A stretch of DNA of 64,000 nt from Halobacterium wangiae (GTDB lineage: Archaea; Halobacteriota; Halobacteria; Halobacteriales; Halobacteriaceae). Below the pieces are notes generated by a model, which was given only the letters and a program-made list of their open reading frames with translations, made no database searches and was not told where the DNA came from. Positions 24,841-33,449 of this stretch are shown one piece after another. The position numbers and the translations under genes were made by a program. Where the stretch lies: assembly GCF_021249345.1 (NCBI RefSeq), contig NZ_CP089588.1, forward strand, positions 62,001 through 126,000, written 5' to 3'. Numbering within the stretch: the stretch's first letter is position 1; every line of letters begins with the position of its first letter.

Positions 24841-26838
24841 ATGATACGTGCGGTGGCGCTGTCGGTGCTGGTCGTCGCGTCGCTCGCTGTCGGTCCCGCC
24901 GCCGGGGCGTCGCCGGTCCTCGACGACGCTATCGACTCCTCCGCGGTCGAACAGTCCCGGGCTGCAGACGCGCAGTCGACGGCCGCCCAGCTGACCACCC
25001 GGACCATCGAGAAGTCGATCCGGCTCCACCGGACGCCCGGCGAACCCGGTGAGATCGACGTCTCCGCGACCTACGACGTCCCCGACGAACTCACGTCGAT
25101 GAAGGTGCGACTCCCCGCGGAGGCTCACGACGTGAGGAGCAAGTCGTTCTCGCCGGACGGCGACCGCTACGCCTGGGACGGGAACACAGACCCTGCGACG
25201 CTCCGGTTCTCGATACTCGCGAACCAGTCGGCCAGTGGTGCGCGCTCGCCCGCGGTAGCCGCGGACGGAACGTACTCGTTCGCAGACACGGGCGAGTGGG
25301 CGCTCGTCACCGTCCCAGGGCTCGGCACGGAGTGGAGCTGGCGGAACGCCGACTCAGTCACGATCACCGAGGACGTCGCCGTCGACGGCCCGGGTTCGAC
25401 GGGCGGCGAGATAGCCTACCTCGGCGACGTCGAGGAGTACACCCGCACGGCGAACGGCCAGACGTTCACGCTCGTCGTCCCCGAGCGCGCGACGATGGCG
25501 GAGCCACCCGGTGACGTCCTCGACGCGCTCGCGGCGGCGTCGAGTCGGCTTCGGGTCGGCGCCCGGGACGAGAACGTCTGGTTCGTCGCCGCGCCGGCGA
25601 ACGACGACTGGGGCGTCAGGGGCGTCGAGTACGGCGGCAACGACGCCTGGGTACTCGCCGACGCGGCGCTCTCGGACCCGGGGAACGTCTGGCTGCACGA
25701 GTACGTCCACACGCGCCAGGACTACACGACGGCGGCCAGTGGACGCTGGACGATGGAGGCGGCCGCCGAGTACTACGCGGCGTCGCTCTCGATGCGTGCC
25801 GGTCTCGTCGAGTTCGACTCGTTCCAGCGGTACGTCGGCTACGGCGAGCGCAGTCCGTGGCGCGACGCGACGCTCGCCCGGCCGGAGACGTGGGCCGCCG
25901 GCGCGAACTACCTCAAGGGGAGCCTGGTCTGGGGGAGTATCGACCGGCGACTCCGCCTCGAAACCGACAGCGGCGCTACGACCGACGACGTGGTCTGGCG
26001 GCTGAACGACCAGGACGGCCCGGTGACGAACGCGGACGTGCTGGACGCCGTGGCCGCGGTGTCCTCGTCGTCGACGCGCGAGTACGCACAGCGGTACACG
26101 GAGACCAGCGCGACCCCCGGGATGTGGTCCGAGCGCGAACACGCCGAGGCGTTCGACACGCAGCCCGCGCGCATGCGCTACGACAGTCTGTCGTACGACG
26201 TCACGGGGCCGTTCCGCGACGAGTCGGTGGGCGCCCAGCCCACCGTCTACGTCGGCGAGACGCTCACGCTGTCCGCGACGGTGACGAACGACGGTGGCAC
26301 CGCGGGGACGTACGTCGTGAAACTCACCTTCGACGACGCTCCACTCGCCGAGGCGCGGGGCGAACTCGACCCCACCCAGAGCGACGACGTCCGCCTCCAG
26401 CACGAGTTCGCCGAGCCGGGCACGTACAACCTCACGGTCGGCAGGGACACCGTCCAGGTGACAGTCCGGCAACCCGCCGAGCCAGTCGTCGAAAACCTCT
26501 CCGTCTCCCCGGCAGCGGTCGCGCCCGGAGCGGACGTCTCTGTCACCGCGACGTTCTCGAACCCGACCGACGACCCCGCGACGGGAACCGTCCCGCTCAC
26601 CGTGGACGGCCAGCAGGTCGGGAGCTTCGACGTCACGCTCGGGGCCGACGAGTCGGTCACGCGCTCCCGGACGGTCACGCTCGACGAACGGGGGGAGCGC
26701 GAACTCGGCGTCGGCGACCTGACCGTCCGCGTCACCGTCGGCGAGTCGGAGGCGCCGGTTCCCGGCTTCGGGGTCGGCGTCGCGCTCGCCGTGCTCGCGC
26801 TGACGGGCGTCGGCGCCCTCGCTCGTCGCGAACGTTAA
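24841..26838 (+). CDS. Secreted PGF-CTERM metallopeptidase-like protein with CARDB-type repeats
   Basis: The 665-residue protein starts with a Sec signal peptide (about 1-25). The central part has WLHEYVHTRQD, an HExxH zinc motif, followed 23 residues later by MEAAAEYYAASL, whose Glu suits a gluzincin third ligand. The segment resembles the M1/M61 catalytic region. Two Ig-like CARDB domains follow (starting near VGAQPTVYVGETLTL and VENLSVSPAAVAPGADV). The end, VPGFGVGVALAVLAL then Arg-rich, is a PGF-CTERM anchor. It should therefore be a lipid-anchored surface protease. It starts 43 nt after btuD and may be read from the same message or its own promoter. The family is not one I can name exactly. 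Confidence 0.8.
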   Translation: MIRAVALSVLVVASLAVGPAAGASPVLDDAIDSSAVEQSRAADAQSTAAQLTTRTIEKSIRLHRTPGEPGEIDVSATYDVPDELTSMKVRLPAEAHDVRSKSFSPDGDRYAWDGNTDPATLRFSILANQSASGARSPAVAADGTYSFADTGEWALVTVPGLGTEWSWRNADSVTITEDVAVDGPGSTGGEIAYLGDVEEYTRTANGQTFTLVVPERATMAEPPGDVLDALAAASSRLRVGARDENVWFVAAPANDDWGVRGVEYGGNDAWVLADAALSDPGNVWLHEYVHTRQDYTTAASGRWTMEAAAEYYAASLSMRAGLVEFDSFQRYVGYGERSPWRDATLARPETWAAGANYLKGSLVWGSIDRRLRLETDSGATTDDVVWRLNDQDGPVTNADVLDAVAAVSSSSTREYAQRYTETSATPGMWSEREHAEAFDTQPARMRYDSLSYDVTGPFRDESVGAQPTVYVGETLTLSATVTNDGGTAGTYVVKLTFDDAPLAEARGELDPTQSDDVRLQHEFAEPGTYNLTVGRDTVQVTVRQPAEPVVENLSVSPAAVAPGADVSVTATFSNPTDDPATGTVPLTVDGQQVGSFDVTLGADESVTRSRTVTLDERGERELGVGDLTVRVTVGESEAPVPGFGVGVALAVLALTGVGALARRER

Positions 26839-26864
26839 CAAGCCGGACCGCCGAACGTCGCCCC

Positions 26865-27401
26865 GTGAACCGACGCACCCTCGCCGTCGTCGTCCTCGTC
26901 GCGCTCGCGGGCTGTTCCGGGTCGCTGGTCGAACAGGAGCCAGCGCCGGACGAACGCACCGCGACGGTTGTCCACGTCGTCGACGGCGACACCCTCGACG
27001 TGCGCTTCGCGGACGGTACCGAGGACCGGGTCCGCCTGCTCGGCGTCGACACGCCGGAGGTCCACGGCGACGTGAACCCAGACGAGTTCGAGGGCGTCCC
27101 GGACACCGAGGCCGGGCGCGCCTGCCTCCAGACGTGGGGCGAGCGCGCCAGCGGGTTCGCCGACGAACGCCTCGCGGACGCCACCGTCACCGTGACCGTC
27201 GACGGCGAGGCCGACCGCCGCGGCGGCTACGACCGCCTGCTCGCGTACGTCACCGTCGAGGGCGACTCGTTCAACCGTGCGCTCCTCGAGGACGGCTACG
27301 CGCGACTGTACGACACGGAGTTCTCCCAGCGCGACGCGTTCGCGGCCGCCGAACGGCGGGCGCGCGAGAACGCCACCGGACTCTGGTCCTGCGCCAGCTA
27401 A
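26865..27401 (+). CDS. Thermonuclease (SNase)-family lipoprotein
   Basis: The 178-residue product has a short signal with lipobox LVALAGC, so it is probably attached to the outer membrane face. The SNase domain (residues 40-178) shows the core TATVVHVVDGDTLDVRF, RVRLLGVDTPEV (catalytic Arg and Asp region) and RYDRLLAYV-like YDRLLAYVTVEGDSFN, then EDGYARLYDTEF. Such enzymes hydrolyse DNA or RNA with Ca2+. Externalised nuclease could let the cell feed on DNA as phosphate or nucleosides. GTG at 26865 gives a normal signal. It follows the metallopeptidase after 26 nt, so cotranscription is likely. Confidence 0.87.
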   Translation: MNRRTLAVVVLVALAGCSGSLVEQEPAPDERTATVVHVVDGDTLDVRFADGTEDRVRLLGVDTPEVHGDVNPDEFEGVPDTEAGRACLQTWGERASGFADERLADATVTVTVDGEADRRGGYDRLLAYVTVEGDSFNRALLEDGYARLYDTEFSQRDAFAAAERRARENATGLWSCAS

Positions 27402-27471
27402 GGCGACCGGGCGCCGACCGGAGCGCCCCCGGCGAGAACCTTTTTCAACGGGTCCGGTGTACGTCGTCCGC

Positions 27472-27792
27472 ATGGCGAGCGACACCGGGGACATCGACGC
27501 GCTGCTGGACGACATGCACGAGCGGGCCGCGGCGATGGAGGGCCAGGCCGACCTCCCGCTTGACGAGATGTTCCCGCCGGGTTTCATGCAGCGACACACC
27601 CACGACGACTCCATCGACGCGTTCCTCGACGCCTGCGAGTGGGACGTCGACTCCCGCGAGGCGTTCGCGGACGTCCCCCAGGACGAGTTCGACGACTACG
27701 TCGCCGGACGGACGCGCTTCGGCGACTGGGACGCGATGGTCGGCCGCGCAGGCGAGGAGTGGATGGCGCGGCAGATGGGGATGGAGCTCTGA
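27472..27792 (+). CDS. Conserved haloarchaeal hypothetical protein
   Basis: The 106-residue acidic soluble protein has no recognised motif. It reads as a mostly helical chain: DIDALLDDMHERAAAMEGQA, then MFPPGFMQRHTHDDSIDAFL and FGDWDAMVGRAGEEWM. A TATA-like CCTTTTTCA lies about 30 nt upstream, so it is transcribed on its own. No neighbour gives a clear function. Confidence 0.65.
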   Translation: MASDTGDIDALLDDMHERAAAMEGQADLPLDEMFPPGFMQRHTHDDSIDAFLDACEWDVDSREAFADVPQDEFDDYVAGRTRFGDWDAMVGRAGEEWMARQMGMEL

Positions 27793-27862
27793 GTCCGGGC
27801 GGGAGCCGGACGGCCACCGAACGACGAACGGCAGGAGACGGAGCAGATTCCTCGGCGACCAG

Positions 27863-28741
27863 TTACGTACGAGTGTCGTGAGGACGGGGTGGTCGTGGCA
27901 CTTCTTCGTCACTCGTCAGGGTCTTCGCCCCCCAGACGGCTGTGAGTATCACTGCGAGCAGCACCCAGTGAGCGTAGTAGAACAGGTCCCCGACCACGAC
28001 GGTTTCGGAGACGAAGTTCACCCATCCGTGCAACAGGATGATCCCGAGGATGCTGCGCGAGGTGTGGTTGTAGACCCACGTGAACGTCACCGAGAGCGCG
28101 ACGATTCCGACCATGAACAGCCAGAACCCCGTCGTGGCGAACCCGACACTCTCGGCCTGGAACGACCCCTCGACGAAGAACAGTGGGAGGTGCCAGACCG
28201 CCCAGACGACACCCAGGATCAGGCTGGCACTCAACGCCGACCAGTTCATCTGCAGTCGGTCTAGCGCGTAGCCCCGCCAGCCCAGTTCTTCGAGGATGGG
28301 CGGGAGCGTCGCGAAGAACAGCGCTGGCAGGATCGCCAGTGGCGTGACGCCGAACTCCTGTACCCCTTCATCCAGCGTGGCGCCTGGGCCACCGAACAGC
28401 ACGTCCACGACTCCAGCGACGACGGTTACGACGGTTGGGACCAGGAGGATGACGAGGAACCACGCGACCCCGATTCGGCGAACCGACCTGATGCGGTTCC
28501 AGAAGTCCGCCCGCCCACGCTCGTCGTAGACGAGGTAGACGAACCCGACACCGGCGGCTCCGGGTCCGGTGAGGCCCACGAGTAGCAGCGCGAGCCCCGC
28601 GGCGCTGTCGAAGCGCACCCCGAGGGCGATCGCTGCCAGCCAGAAGCTCCACGTGATGGCGTACGTCACGGCGAAGAACAGCCAGGGGTTCCCCGCGGAG
28701 ATGGACGTGTCGCCGATCGTCGGACGTGCTGTCTCTCCCAT
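27863..28741 (-). CDS. CPBP-family intramembrane glutamic protease
   Basis: The 292-residue membrane protein has about eight helices and the CPBP/Abi (Rce1-like) motifs: EELGWRGYAL (motif 1, EExxxR), VWAVWHLPLFF (motif 2, with His) and NHTSRSILGIILLHGWVN (motif 3, with His). Members cleave prenylated or other membrane proteins, or protect against bacteriocins. Start at ATG 28741 (GETARPTIGDTSISAG follows). It stands alone, next to the tRNA gene. Confidence 0.85.
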   Translation of the reverse strand: MGETARPTIGDTSISAGNPWLFFAVTYAITWSFWLAAIALGVRFDSAAGLALLLVGLTGPGAAGVGFVYLVYDERGRADFWNRIRSVRRIGVAWFLVILLVPTVVTVVAGVVDVLFGGPGATLDEGVQEFGVTPLAILPALFFATLPPILEELGWRGYALDRLQMNWSALSASLILGVVWAVWHLPLFFVEGSFQAESVGFATTGFWLFMVGIVALSVTFTWVYNHTSRSILGIILLHGWVNFVSETVVVGDLFYYAHWVLLAVILTAVWGAKTLTSDEEVPRPPRPHDTRT

Positions 28742-28876
28742 ACGACAGTTACTCCCGCCAGGTGCTTAGTTCGACGTCAGTATCGAATCGACCGGCGGAT
28801 AGCTGTACGGGGGTTCCGCGATACCAGTGTGGATTCCGAGTAGAACGGGAGAACGGATTCGAAGCGTCGTTCCTGA

Positions 28877-28950
28877 AGCCGGTAAAGGGATTTGAACCCT
28901 TGGCCTATTCCTTACGAAGGAATCGCTCTACCAGTCTGAGCTATACCGGC
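28877..28950 (-). tRNA. tRNA-Thr (anticodon CGU)
   Basis: The minus strand folds as a tRNA: acceptor arms GCCGGTA and TACCGGC pair, the D-arm region reads TAGCTCAGACTGGTAGAGC, the anticodon stem ATTCC/GGAAT encloses TTCGTAA (anticodon CGU, reading ACG) and the T-arm is AAGGGTTCAAATCCCTT. There is no intron and no encoded CCA. The discriminator base is U, which fits archaeal tRNA-Thr. A TATA-like CCTTATTTC lies about 45 nt upstream (28995-29003). Confidence 0.93.
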
Positions 28951-29009
28951 GCACGTCACTTCCTGTGCGCATCCTACCGTAGCCGCATACGAGAAATAAG
29001 GCTTGCGAA

Positions 29010-30050
29010 TCACCGGCGGGTGAGACGGGCGTCCACGACGACGTTGAGTTCGTGGGGCGCGTACGACCGCACGGAGCGATGGGTCTCGACGGTCACGTCG
29101 TAGGCGGGTTCGGCGGCTTCGCGGATCGCCGCCTCCGCAGGGCCGTACGGGTCGTCCTCGTGCTGGATGTCGTAGAGGTGGAGCACGCAGTCGTCGCCCG
29201 CGAGCGCGACGGCGGTGTCGAGGAACTCCTCCGCGGTGTGGGGGAGGTTCATCACGACGCGGTCGGCCCAGTTCTCGTAGTCGCCGGCGAGGTCCCTCAC
29301 GTCCCCGGCGATGGCGGTGACGCGGTCGGCGACCCCGTTGCGTTCGGCGTTCCGCCGGAGGTAGTGGATGGCGCGCTCGTTGATGTCGGTGGCGACGACG
29401 TCGGCGCCCGCGGCGGCCATCGGCACCGCGTATGGGCCGACGCCGGCGAACATGTCGAAAGCCTGCTCTCCCGCGTCGACTTGCTCGACGACGCGGTGGC
29501 GTTCGGTCGCGAGGCGCGGCGAGAAGTACACCTCGGCGATGTCGAGTTCGAACTCGCAGCCGTACTCCCGGTGGACCGTCTCAGTACTGGAAGACTCGCC
29601 CTGCTCGTCTTCCAACCCTCGTCTCGCCTCGCTCGACTCAGTGCTCTCGCCGGCGAGGACGTCCCAGTCGCGGACGCGCTCGGTGCCCTTGATCTTCGAC
29701 GCCCGGTTGACCACCGTCCTCGCGCGCACGTCCGACTGGACGATGGCGTCGGCGATACGCTGGGCGCGCTCGGGGTCGTCCTCGTCGACGATGACGACGT
29801 CGCCGAGGCGCTCGTAGCTGGGTTCGAAGCCGAGGATGTCCGCGGGGTTCGTCTGCGTGCGGCGCTCGGGCGCGTCGAAGTCGACCACCGCGAGGTCCCC
29901 GGGAACGGCCGCTGGGTCGGTGACCGGGATGTAGAGGAAGCCGTCCTCGCCGGTGATGGTGTGGTCGCCGTCGACGAGGTCGGCGTCCGCGAGGCGGCGG
30001 CGGGTGGCTTCGCCGTCCTCCGTGGGGACGCGCACGCACGGGACTGGCAT
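29010..30050 (-). CDS. trm5: tRNA (guanine37-N1)-methyltransferase Trm5
   Basis: The 346-residue product is archaeal Trm5, which makes m1G37 next to the anticodon. FDMFAGVGPYAVPMAAAGADV is the SAM-binding block, NERAIHYLRRNAERN follows, and VMNLPHTAEEFLD replaces the NPP motif. REYGCEFELDIAEVYFSPRLATER is the linker to the catalytic domain. Residues about 135-156, rich in Ser/Glu (TESSEARRG to GESSSTE), break the normally conserved linker. The DNA there carries a 7-bp hairpin (29589-29613) and looks like an in-frame insertion. It lies next to tRNA-Thr but on its own promoter. Confidence 0.93.
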   Translation of the reverse strand: MPVPCVRVPTEDGEATRRRLADADLVDGDHTITGEDGFLYIPVTDPAAVPGDLAVVDFDAPERRTQTNPADILGFEPSYERLGDVVIVDEDDPERAQRIADAIVQSDVRARTVVNRASKIKGTERVRDWDVLAGESTESSEARRGLEDEQGESSSTETVHREYGCEFELDIAEVYFSPRLATERHRVVEQVDAGEQAFDMFAGVGPYAVPMAAAGADVVATDINERAIHYLRRNAERNGVADRVTAIAGDVRDLAGDYENWADRVVMNLPHTAEEFLDTAVALAGDDCVLHLYDIQHEDDPYGPAEAAIREAAEPAYDVTVETHRSVRSYAPHELNVVVDARLTRR

Positions 30051-30116
30051 CGTGGGTGCTCGGCGCGGCGCGGCCTTACCGGTGTCGCTTCCGCGACGAC
30101 CGGCGCCGTCGGGCGC

Positions 30117-31118
30117 TCAGTCGTCGGTGTCGCCCGCTCCGGTGCGGGCGTCGTCGATGCGCGTCCGCTGGTTGTCGGAGAGCGAGAACTCGGTGGCGCC
30201 GACGTTCTCGTCGAGTTGGTCTGTCGTGCGCGCGCCGACGATGGGCGTGCAGGTGAACGCCTCGCGCTCGATTAGCCAGCGGAGCGCGACCTGCGCGGGC
30301 GTCCGATCGAGTTCGTCGGCGACGTCGCGAATTTCGTCGAGGACCTGCCAGCCGCGCTCGCTCACGTAGTAGTCCGCGAACTGGTCGTCGAGGTCGGCGC
30401 GGGAGCCCTCCGGACCGGTGACGCCGCCGCTGTCGTCGCGCTCGTACTTCCCGGTGAGGAAGCCCCCGGCGAGCGGCGAGTACGGACAGACCGCGAGGTC
30501 CTGGTCGGCGCAGACGTCGAGGTAGTCGGCGACGTCCTCGCCGGCCGCGGCGTGGAACATCGGCTGGGTCACGTCGAAGCGCGCGTGATCCTCGACGTCG
30601 GCGGTCCACAACGCCTTCGTCAGTTTCCAGGCCGCCATCGTGGACGCCCCGAGGTAGTTCACTTTCCCCTCCTCGACCAGGTTCGTGAGCGTGTCCAGCG
30701 TCTCCGCGATGGGCGTCTCGTCGTCCCAGCGGTGGATGTAGTAGACGTCGAGGTAGTCCGTGCCGAGGCGGTCGAGGGTCCCGTCTATCTGTCGCCGGAT
30801 GTGTTTCCGGGAGAGACCGCTGTCGTTCGGACCCTCGCCCATCGAGCCGTACACCTTCGACGCGAGCACGAAGTCCTCGCGGTCGTAGTCCGCGATCCAG
30901 TCGCCGATCCACTCCTCGCTGGTGCCCGACGGCGTGCCGTAGACGTTCGCGGTGTCGACGAAGTTGACGCCCTGCTCCCACGCCCGGTCGAGCAGGCGGT
31001 GGGCCTCACGTTTCGTGGTCTCGACCTCGCCGCTGTCCGCCTCGCGGCCGAAGCGCCACGTGCCCAGACAGAGCTGCGAGACCTTCGTTCCCGTGTTGCC
31101 GAGGGTGACGTACTCCAT
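30117..31118 (-). CDS. Aldo/keto reductase
   Basis: The 333-residue product has the AKR TIM barrel: TLGNTGTKVSQLCLGTW at the N terminus, the catalytic Asp in VNFVDTANVYGTPSG with the Tyr right after, the Lys in VLASKVYG, and the His in YIHRWDDETP. It resembles the KCNAB/YajO group, which reduce aldehydes with NADPH. The substrate is unknown. ATG at 31118 (MEYVTLGNTG) was chosen because the 26 codons before it are not conserved. It is divergent from dph5 with an 86-nt gap and is separated from trm5 by 66 nt. Confidence 0.88.
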   Translation of the reverse strand: MEYVTLGNTGTKVSQLCLGTWRFGREADSGEVETTKREAHRLLDRAWEQGVNFVDTANVYGTPSGTSEEWIGDWIADYDREDFVLASKVYGSMGEGPNDSGLSRKHIRRQIDGTLDRLGTDYLDVYYIHRWDDETPIAETLDTLTNLVEEGKVNYLGASTMAAWKLTKALWTADVEDHARFDVTQPMFHAAAGEDVADYLDVCADQDLAVCPYSPLAGGFLTGKYERDDSGGVTGPEGSRADLDDQFADYYVSERGWQVLDEIRDVADELDRTPAQVALRWLIEREAFTCTPIVGARTTDQLDENVGATEFSLSDNQRTRIDDARTGAGDTDD

Positions 31119-31204
31119 GTGTGAAGCGTCGTCTGCCACCGGCAAAGTCGTTGGTCCCGCGGCAGTCTCGAAACCCATAGGGTCGCTCGCGAACAACTCC
31201 GCCC

Positions 31205-31990
31205 ATGCTCACGTTCGTCGGTCTCGGACTCTACGACGAGCGCTCGGTCACCGTCGCGGGGCGCGACGCTATCGCCGCCGCAGACCGTGCGTTCGCGGAG
31301 TTCTACACCAGCAGACTCGTCGGCGCCGACGTCGCCGACCTCGAAGCCTACCACGACACCGACATCGAGGTCCGGGACCGCGCGGGCGTCGAACAGGACC
31401 CGGGGCCGATCCTCGACGCCGCCGAGTCGGGGGACGCCGTCTTCCTCACCGCCGGCGACACGATGATATCCACGACGCACGTGGACCTCCGGCTGCGGGC
31501 CGAAGAACGCGGTATCGACACCCGCGTCGTCCACGCGCCGACAGCCGAGTCCGCCGCCTCCAGTCTGACGGGGCTCCAGAACTACCGCTTCGGGAAGGCG
31601 ACGACACTCCCGTTCGAGTGGGCCCACGGCGCCGACGGCGTCCCCGGGTCGGTCGTCGATACCATCGAGGCCAACCGCGAGCGCGGCCTCCACACGCTCT
31701 GCTATCTGGACATCAAGGTCGACCACCCGCGAATCGAGGGCGACGAGTACATGACCGCGAGCCACGCCGCCGGCCTGCTCGCCGAACACTGGAATCCGGA
31801 CGCGCTCGGCGTCGTCGTCGCACGTGCGGGCGCACCGGACGCGACAGTTCGCGCCGCTCCGCTCGAGACACTCGCAGCACTCGACTTCGGCGACCCGCTC
31901 CACCTGCTCGTGCTCCCGGGCGACCTCCACCACGTCGAGCGGGACGCGCTGGTCGGCCTCGCGGACGCGCCCGCGGACCTGCTCGAGTAA
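31205..31990 (+). CDS. dph5: Diphthine synthase
   Basis: The 261-residue product is DphB/Dph5, which uses SAM to methylate the modified His of elongation factor 2 on the way to diphthamide. The opening LTFVGLGLYDERSVTVAGRD, the GDTMISTTHVDLRLRAE block and APTAESAASSLTGLQNYRFGK are the family segments of this tetrapyrrole-methylase-fold enzyme. The length is normal. It is followed by a convergent 44-residue zinc-ribbon gene. Confidence 0.93.
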   Translation: MLTFVGLGLYDERSVTVAGRDAIAAADRAFAEFYTSRLVGADVADLEAYHDTDIEVRDRAGVEQDPGPILDAAESGDAVFLTAGDTMISTTHVDLRLRAEERGIDTRVVHAPTAESAASSLTGLQNYRFGKATTLPFEWAHGADGVPGSVVDTIEANRERGLHTLCYLDIKVDHPRIEGDEYMTASHAAGLLAEHWNPDALGVVVARAGAPDATVRAAPLETLAALDFGDPLHLLVLPGDLHHVERDALVGLADAPADLLE

Positions 31991-32011
31991 TCAGCTACTG
32001 GCCGGGTTCGG

Positions 32012-32146
32012 CTACCGCAGTTTCTCGAAGACGGTGCTGTTGCAGTTCGAGCAGGAGCGGCGGTTCCGCCGGTAGGTCTTCCCGCAGTTCTCGCACTTCC
32101 ACTTCGGCTTCAGCGACTCCGGCTTCAGCGACTGGAGCAGTCCCAT
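32012..32146 (-). CDS. Small zinc-ribbon protein (44 residues)
   Basis: This short frame codes for a protein with two Cys pairs, CENCGK and CSNCNS, separated by TYRRNRRS, the classic four-cysteine zinc ribbon. The N-terminal half repeats a short unit: SLKPE then SLKPK. Such tiny zinc-finger proteins are abundant in haloarchaea and usually act as regulators or RNA/protein binders. ATG at 32146 and TAG at 32012 are clean, and codon use follows the neighbouring genes. It lies 22 nt from the dph5 stop, convergent. Confidence 0.72.
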   Translation of the reverse strand: MGLLQSLKPESLKPKWKCENCGKTYRRNRRSCSNCNSTVFEKLR

Positions 32147-32199
32147 GTCCCTGGTACGGCGTCGCCGTGGAAAAGGTGTACGAACGCGTGGTTCGTCCG

Positions 32200-32985
32200 T
32201 CAGGCCGACCGGTCCATCGGCGACTCCGCGGGGTCCAGCACCTCGATCTCGTGGCCGTCGGGCGTCTTCGTGAACGCGTAGTTGTAGTCGCAGGACTCGG
32301 GGTCGCGGTAGTCGGCGGCCTCACGGGTGAGCAGGTCCTCCCAGTCACCGACCAGGTCGTCGGTGCGGACGGCGAGGTGGCCCCAGTCGTCGCCGTGGTC
32401 GTAGCTGCGGCCGTCGTAGTTGTAGGTGAGTTCGACCGCCATCGCCTCGTCGGCGGCGCCCCCGGGTTTCGCGAAGTAGTTCGCGAACGTGTCGGACTCC
32501 CAGCGGCCCGTGTGTTCGTACTCGAACTTCCGCGTCCAGAAGCCGAGGTGCTGGTCGGCGTCCTCGACGCGCACCATCGTGTGGTCGAGACTCCACTGCT
32601 GGCCGTAGTCGCGCTCGACGAGTTCGACCTCGTGGCCGTCCGGGTCCGTGACGAACGCGTAGGAACCACCGCAGGAGTCGGGGTCGCGGTAGTCCTCGAC
32701 GCCCTCGTCCATCAGTTGCTCGTAGGCGTCGTAGACGTCCTCGGTGCGCACGGCGATGTGACCGAACGCGTCCCCGAGGTCGTACTCCGCGGTGTCGTGG
32801 TTGTACGTGAGTTCGAGGAGCGCGCCCTCGTCGTGGACGTCCTCGGGGCCGAGGTAGACGTTCGTGAACGTCTCGGCCTCCCAGCGCGCGTGTTCGACGT
32901 AGTCGAGGTGTGACTGGTACCAGTCCAGTGATTCCTCGAGGTCGCCGACGCGCATCATCGTGTGGTCGAGTACGAAGTCGCTCAT
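32200..32985 (-). CDS. Double-domain VOC (glyoxalase/bleomycin-resistance/dioxygenase superfamily) protein
   Basis: The 261-residue product is two VOC domains in tandem. Domain 1 opens LDHTMMRVGDLEESLDWYQ and domain 2 opens LDHTMVRVEDADQHLGFWT. Each closes with a metal-ligand Glu in DPDGHEVELVE and TPDGHEIEVLD. His near each start and Glu near each end are the expected metal ligands. Haloarchaeal glyoxalase I-like proteins look like this, but lacking glutathione they must use another thiol, or act as a dioxygenase or isomerase. The start ATG at 32985 gives the whole domain. Confidence 0.85.
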   Translation of the reverse strand: MSDFVLDHTMMRVGDLEESLDWYQSHLDYVEHARWEAETFTNVYLGPEDVHDEGALLELTYNHDTAEYDLGDAFGHIAVRTEDVYDAYEQLMDEGVEDYRDPDSCGGSYAFVTDPDGHEVELVERDYGQQWSLDHTMVRVEDADQHLGFWTRKFEYEHTGRWESDTFANYFAKPGGAADEAMAVELTYNYDGRSYDHGDDWGHLAVRTDDLVGDWEDLLTREAADYRDPESCDYNYAFTKTPDGHEIEVLDPAESPMDRSA

Positions 32986-33041
32986 GTTCGGACGGTGCAC
33001 TGCGGCGTCGAAAAGCGTACCGGACGCGGAACGGCGGACCG

Positions 33042-33449
33042 TCACTCGGCGACGAACAGGTCCGCGTAGCAGACGGCCGCCGCGGTCCACAGCCACAGCG
33101 CCCCGAGGGGGACAGCGGTGATGCCGCGCTGGCCGGACAGCGAGACGGAGAGCGAGAGCACGCTGGCGCCCGCGAGCACCAGCAGGCCGACGGTCACGGC
33201 CGCGTCGACCCGGTCGACGAGCGCGGTGACGACGGCTCCGGCCCACAGCAGGACCGCGATCGGCCACGCCTGCAGGTGAGCGGGGAAGGCGCCGACGCGG
33301 TCGACGTACGTGGGCAGCGACGTGAACGCGAGCGACTCGATACGGAGGAAGCCGACGGAGAAGATGGGGTACCAGCCCGAGGGCCAGGTGACGGCGACCC
33401 ACGGGAGGAGGCCGGCGAGGACGACCACGCCGACGAGCCGACGGTTCAT
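33042..33449 (-). CDS. Conserved haloarchaeal membrane protein (TIGR04206-like)
   Basis: The 135-residue product has four predicted helices with short loops and a central RVGAFPAHLQAWPIAVLLWAG. I recall this as a TIGR04206-type haloarchaeal membrane protein, though without a search this is tentative. The function is unknown. Its ATG is directly next to the stop of the upstream GTPase gene (no gap), so the two probably share one transcript. Confidence 0.65.
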   Translation of the reverse strand: MNRRLVGVVVLAGLLPWVAVTWPSGWYPIFSVGFLRIESLAFTSLPTYVDRVGAFPAHLQAWPIAVLLWAGAVVTALVDRVDAAVTVGLLVLAGASVLSLSVSLSGQRGITAVPLGALWLWTAAAVCYADLFVAE

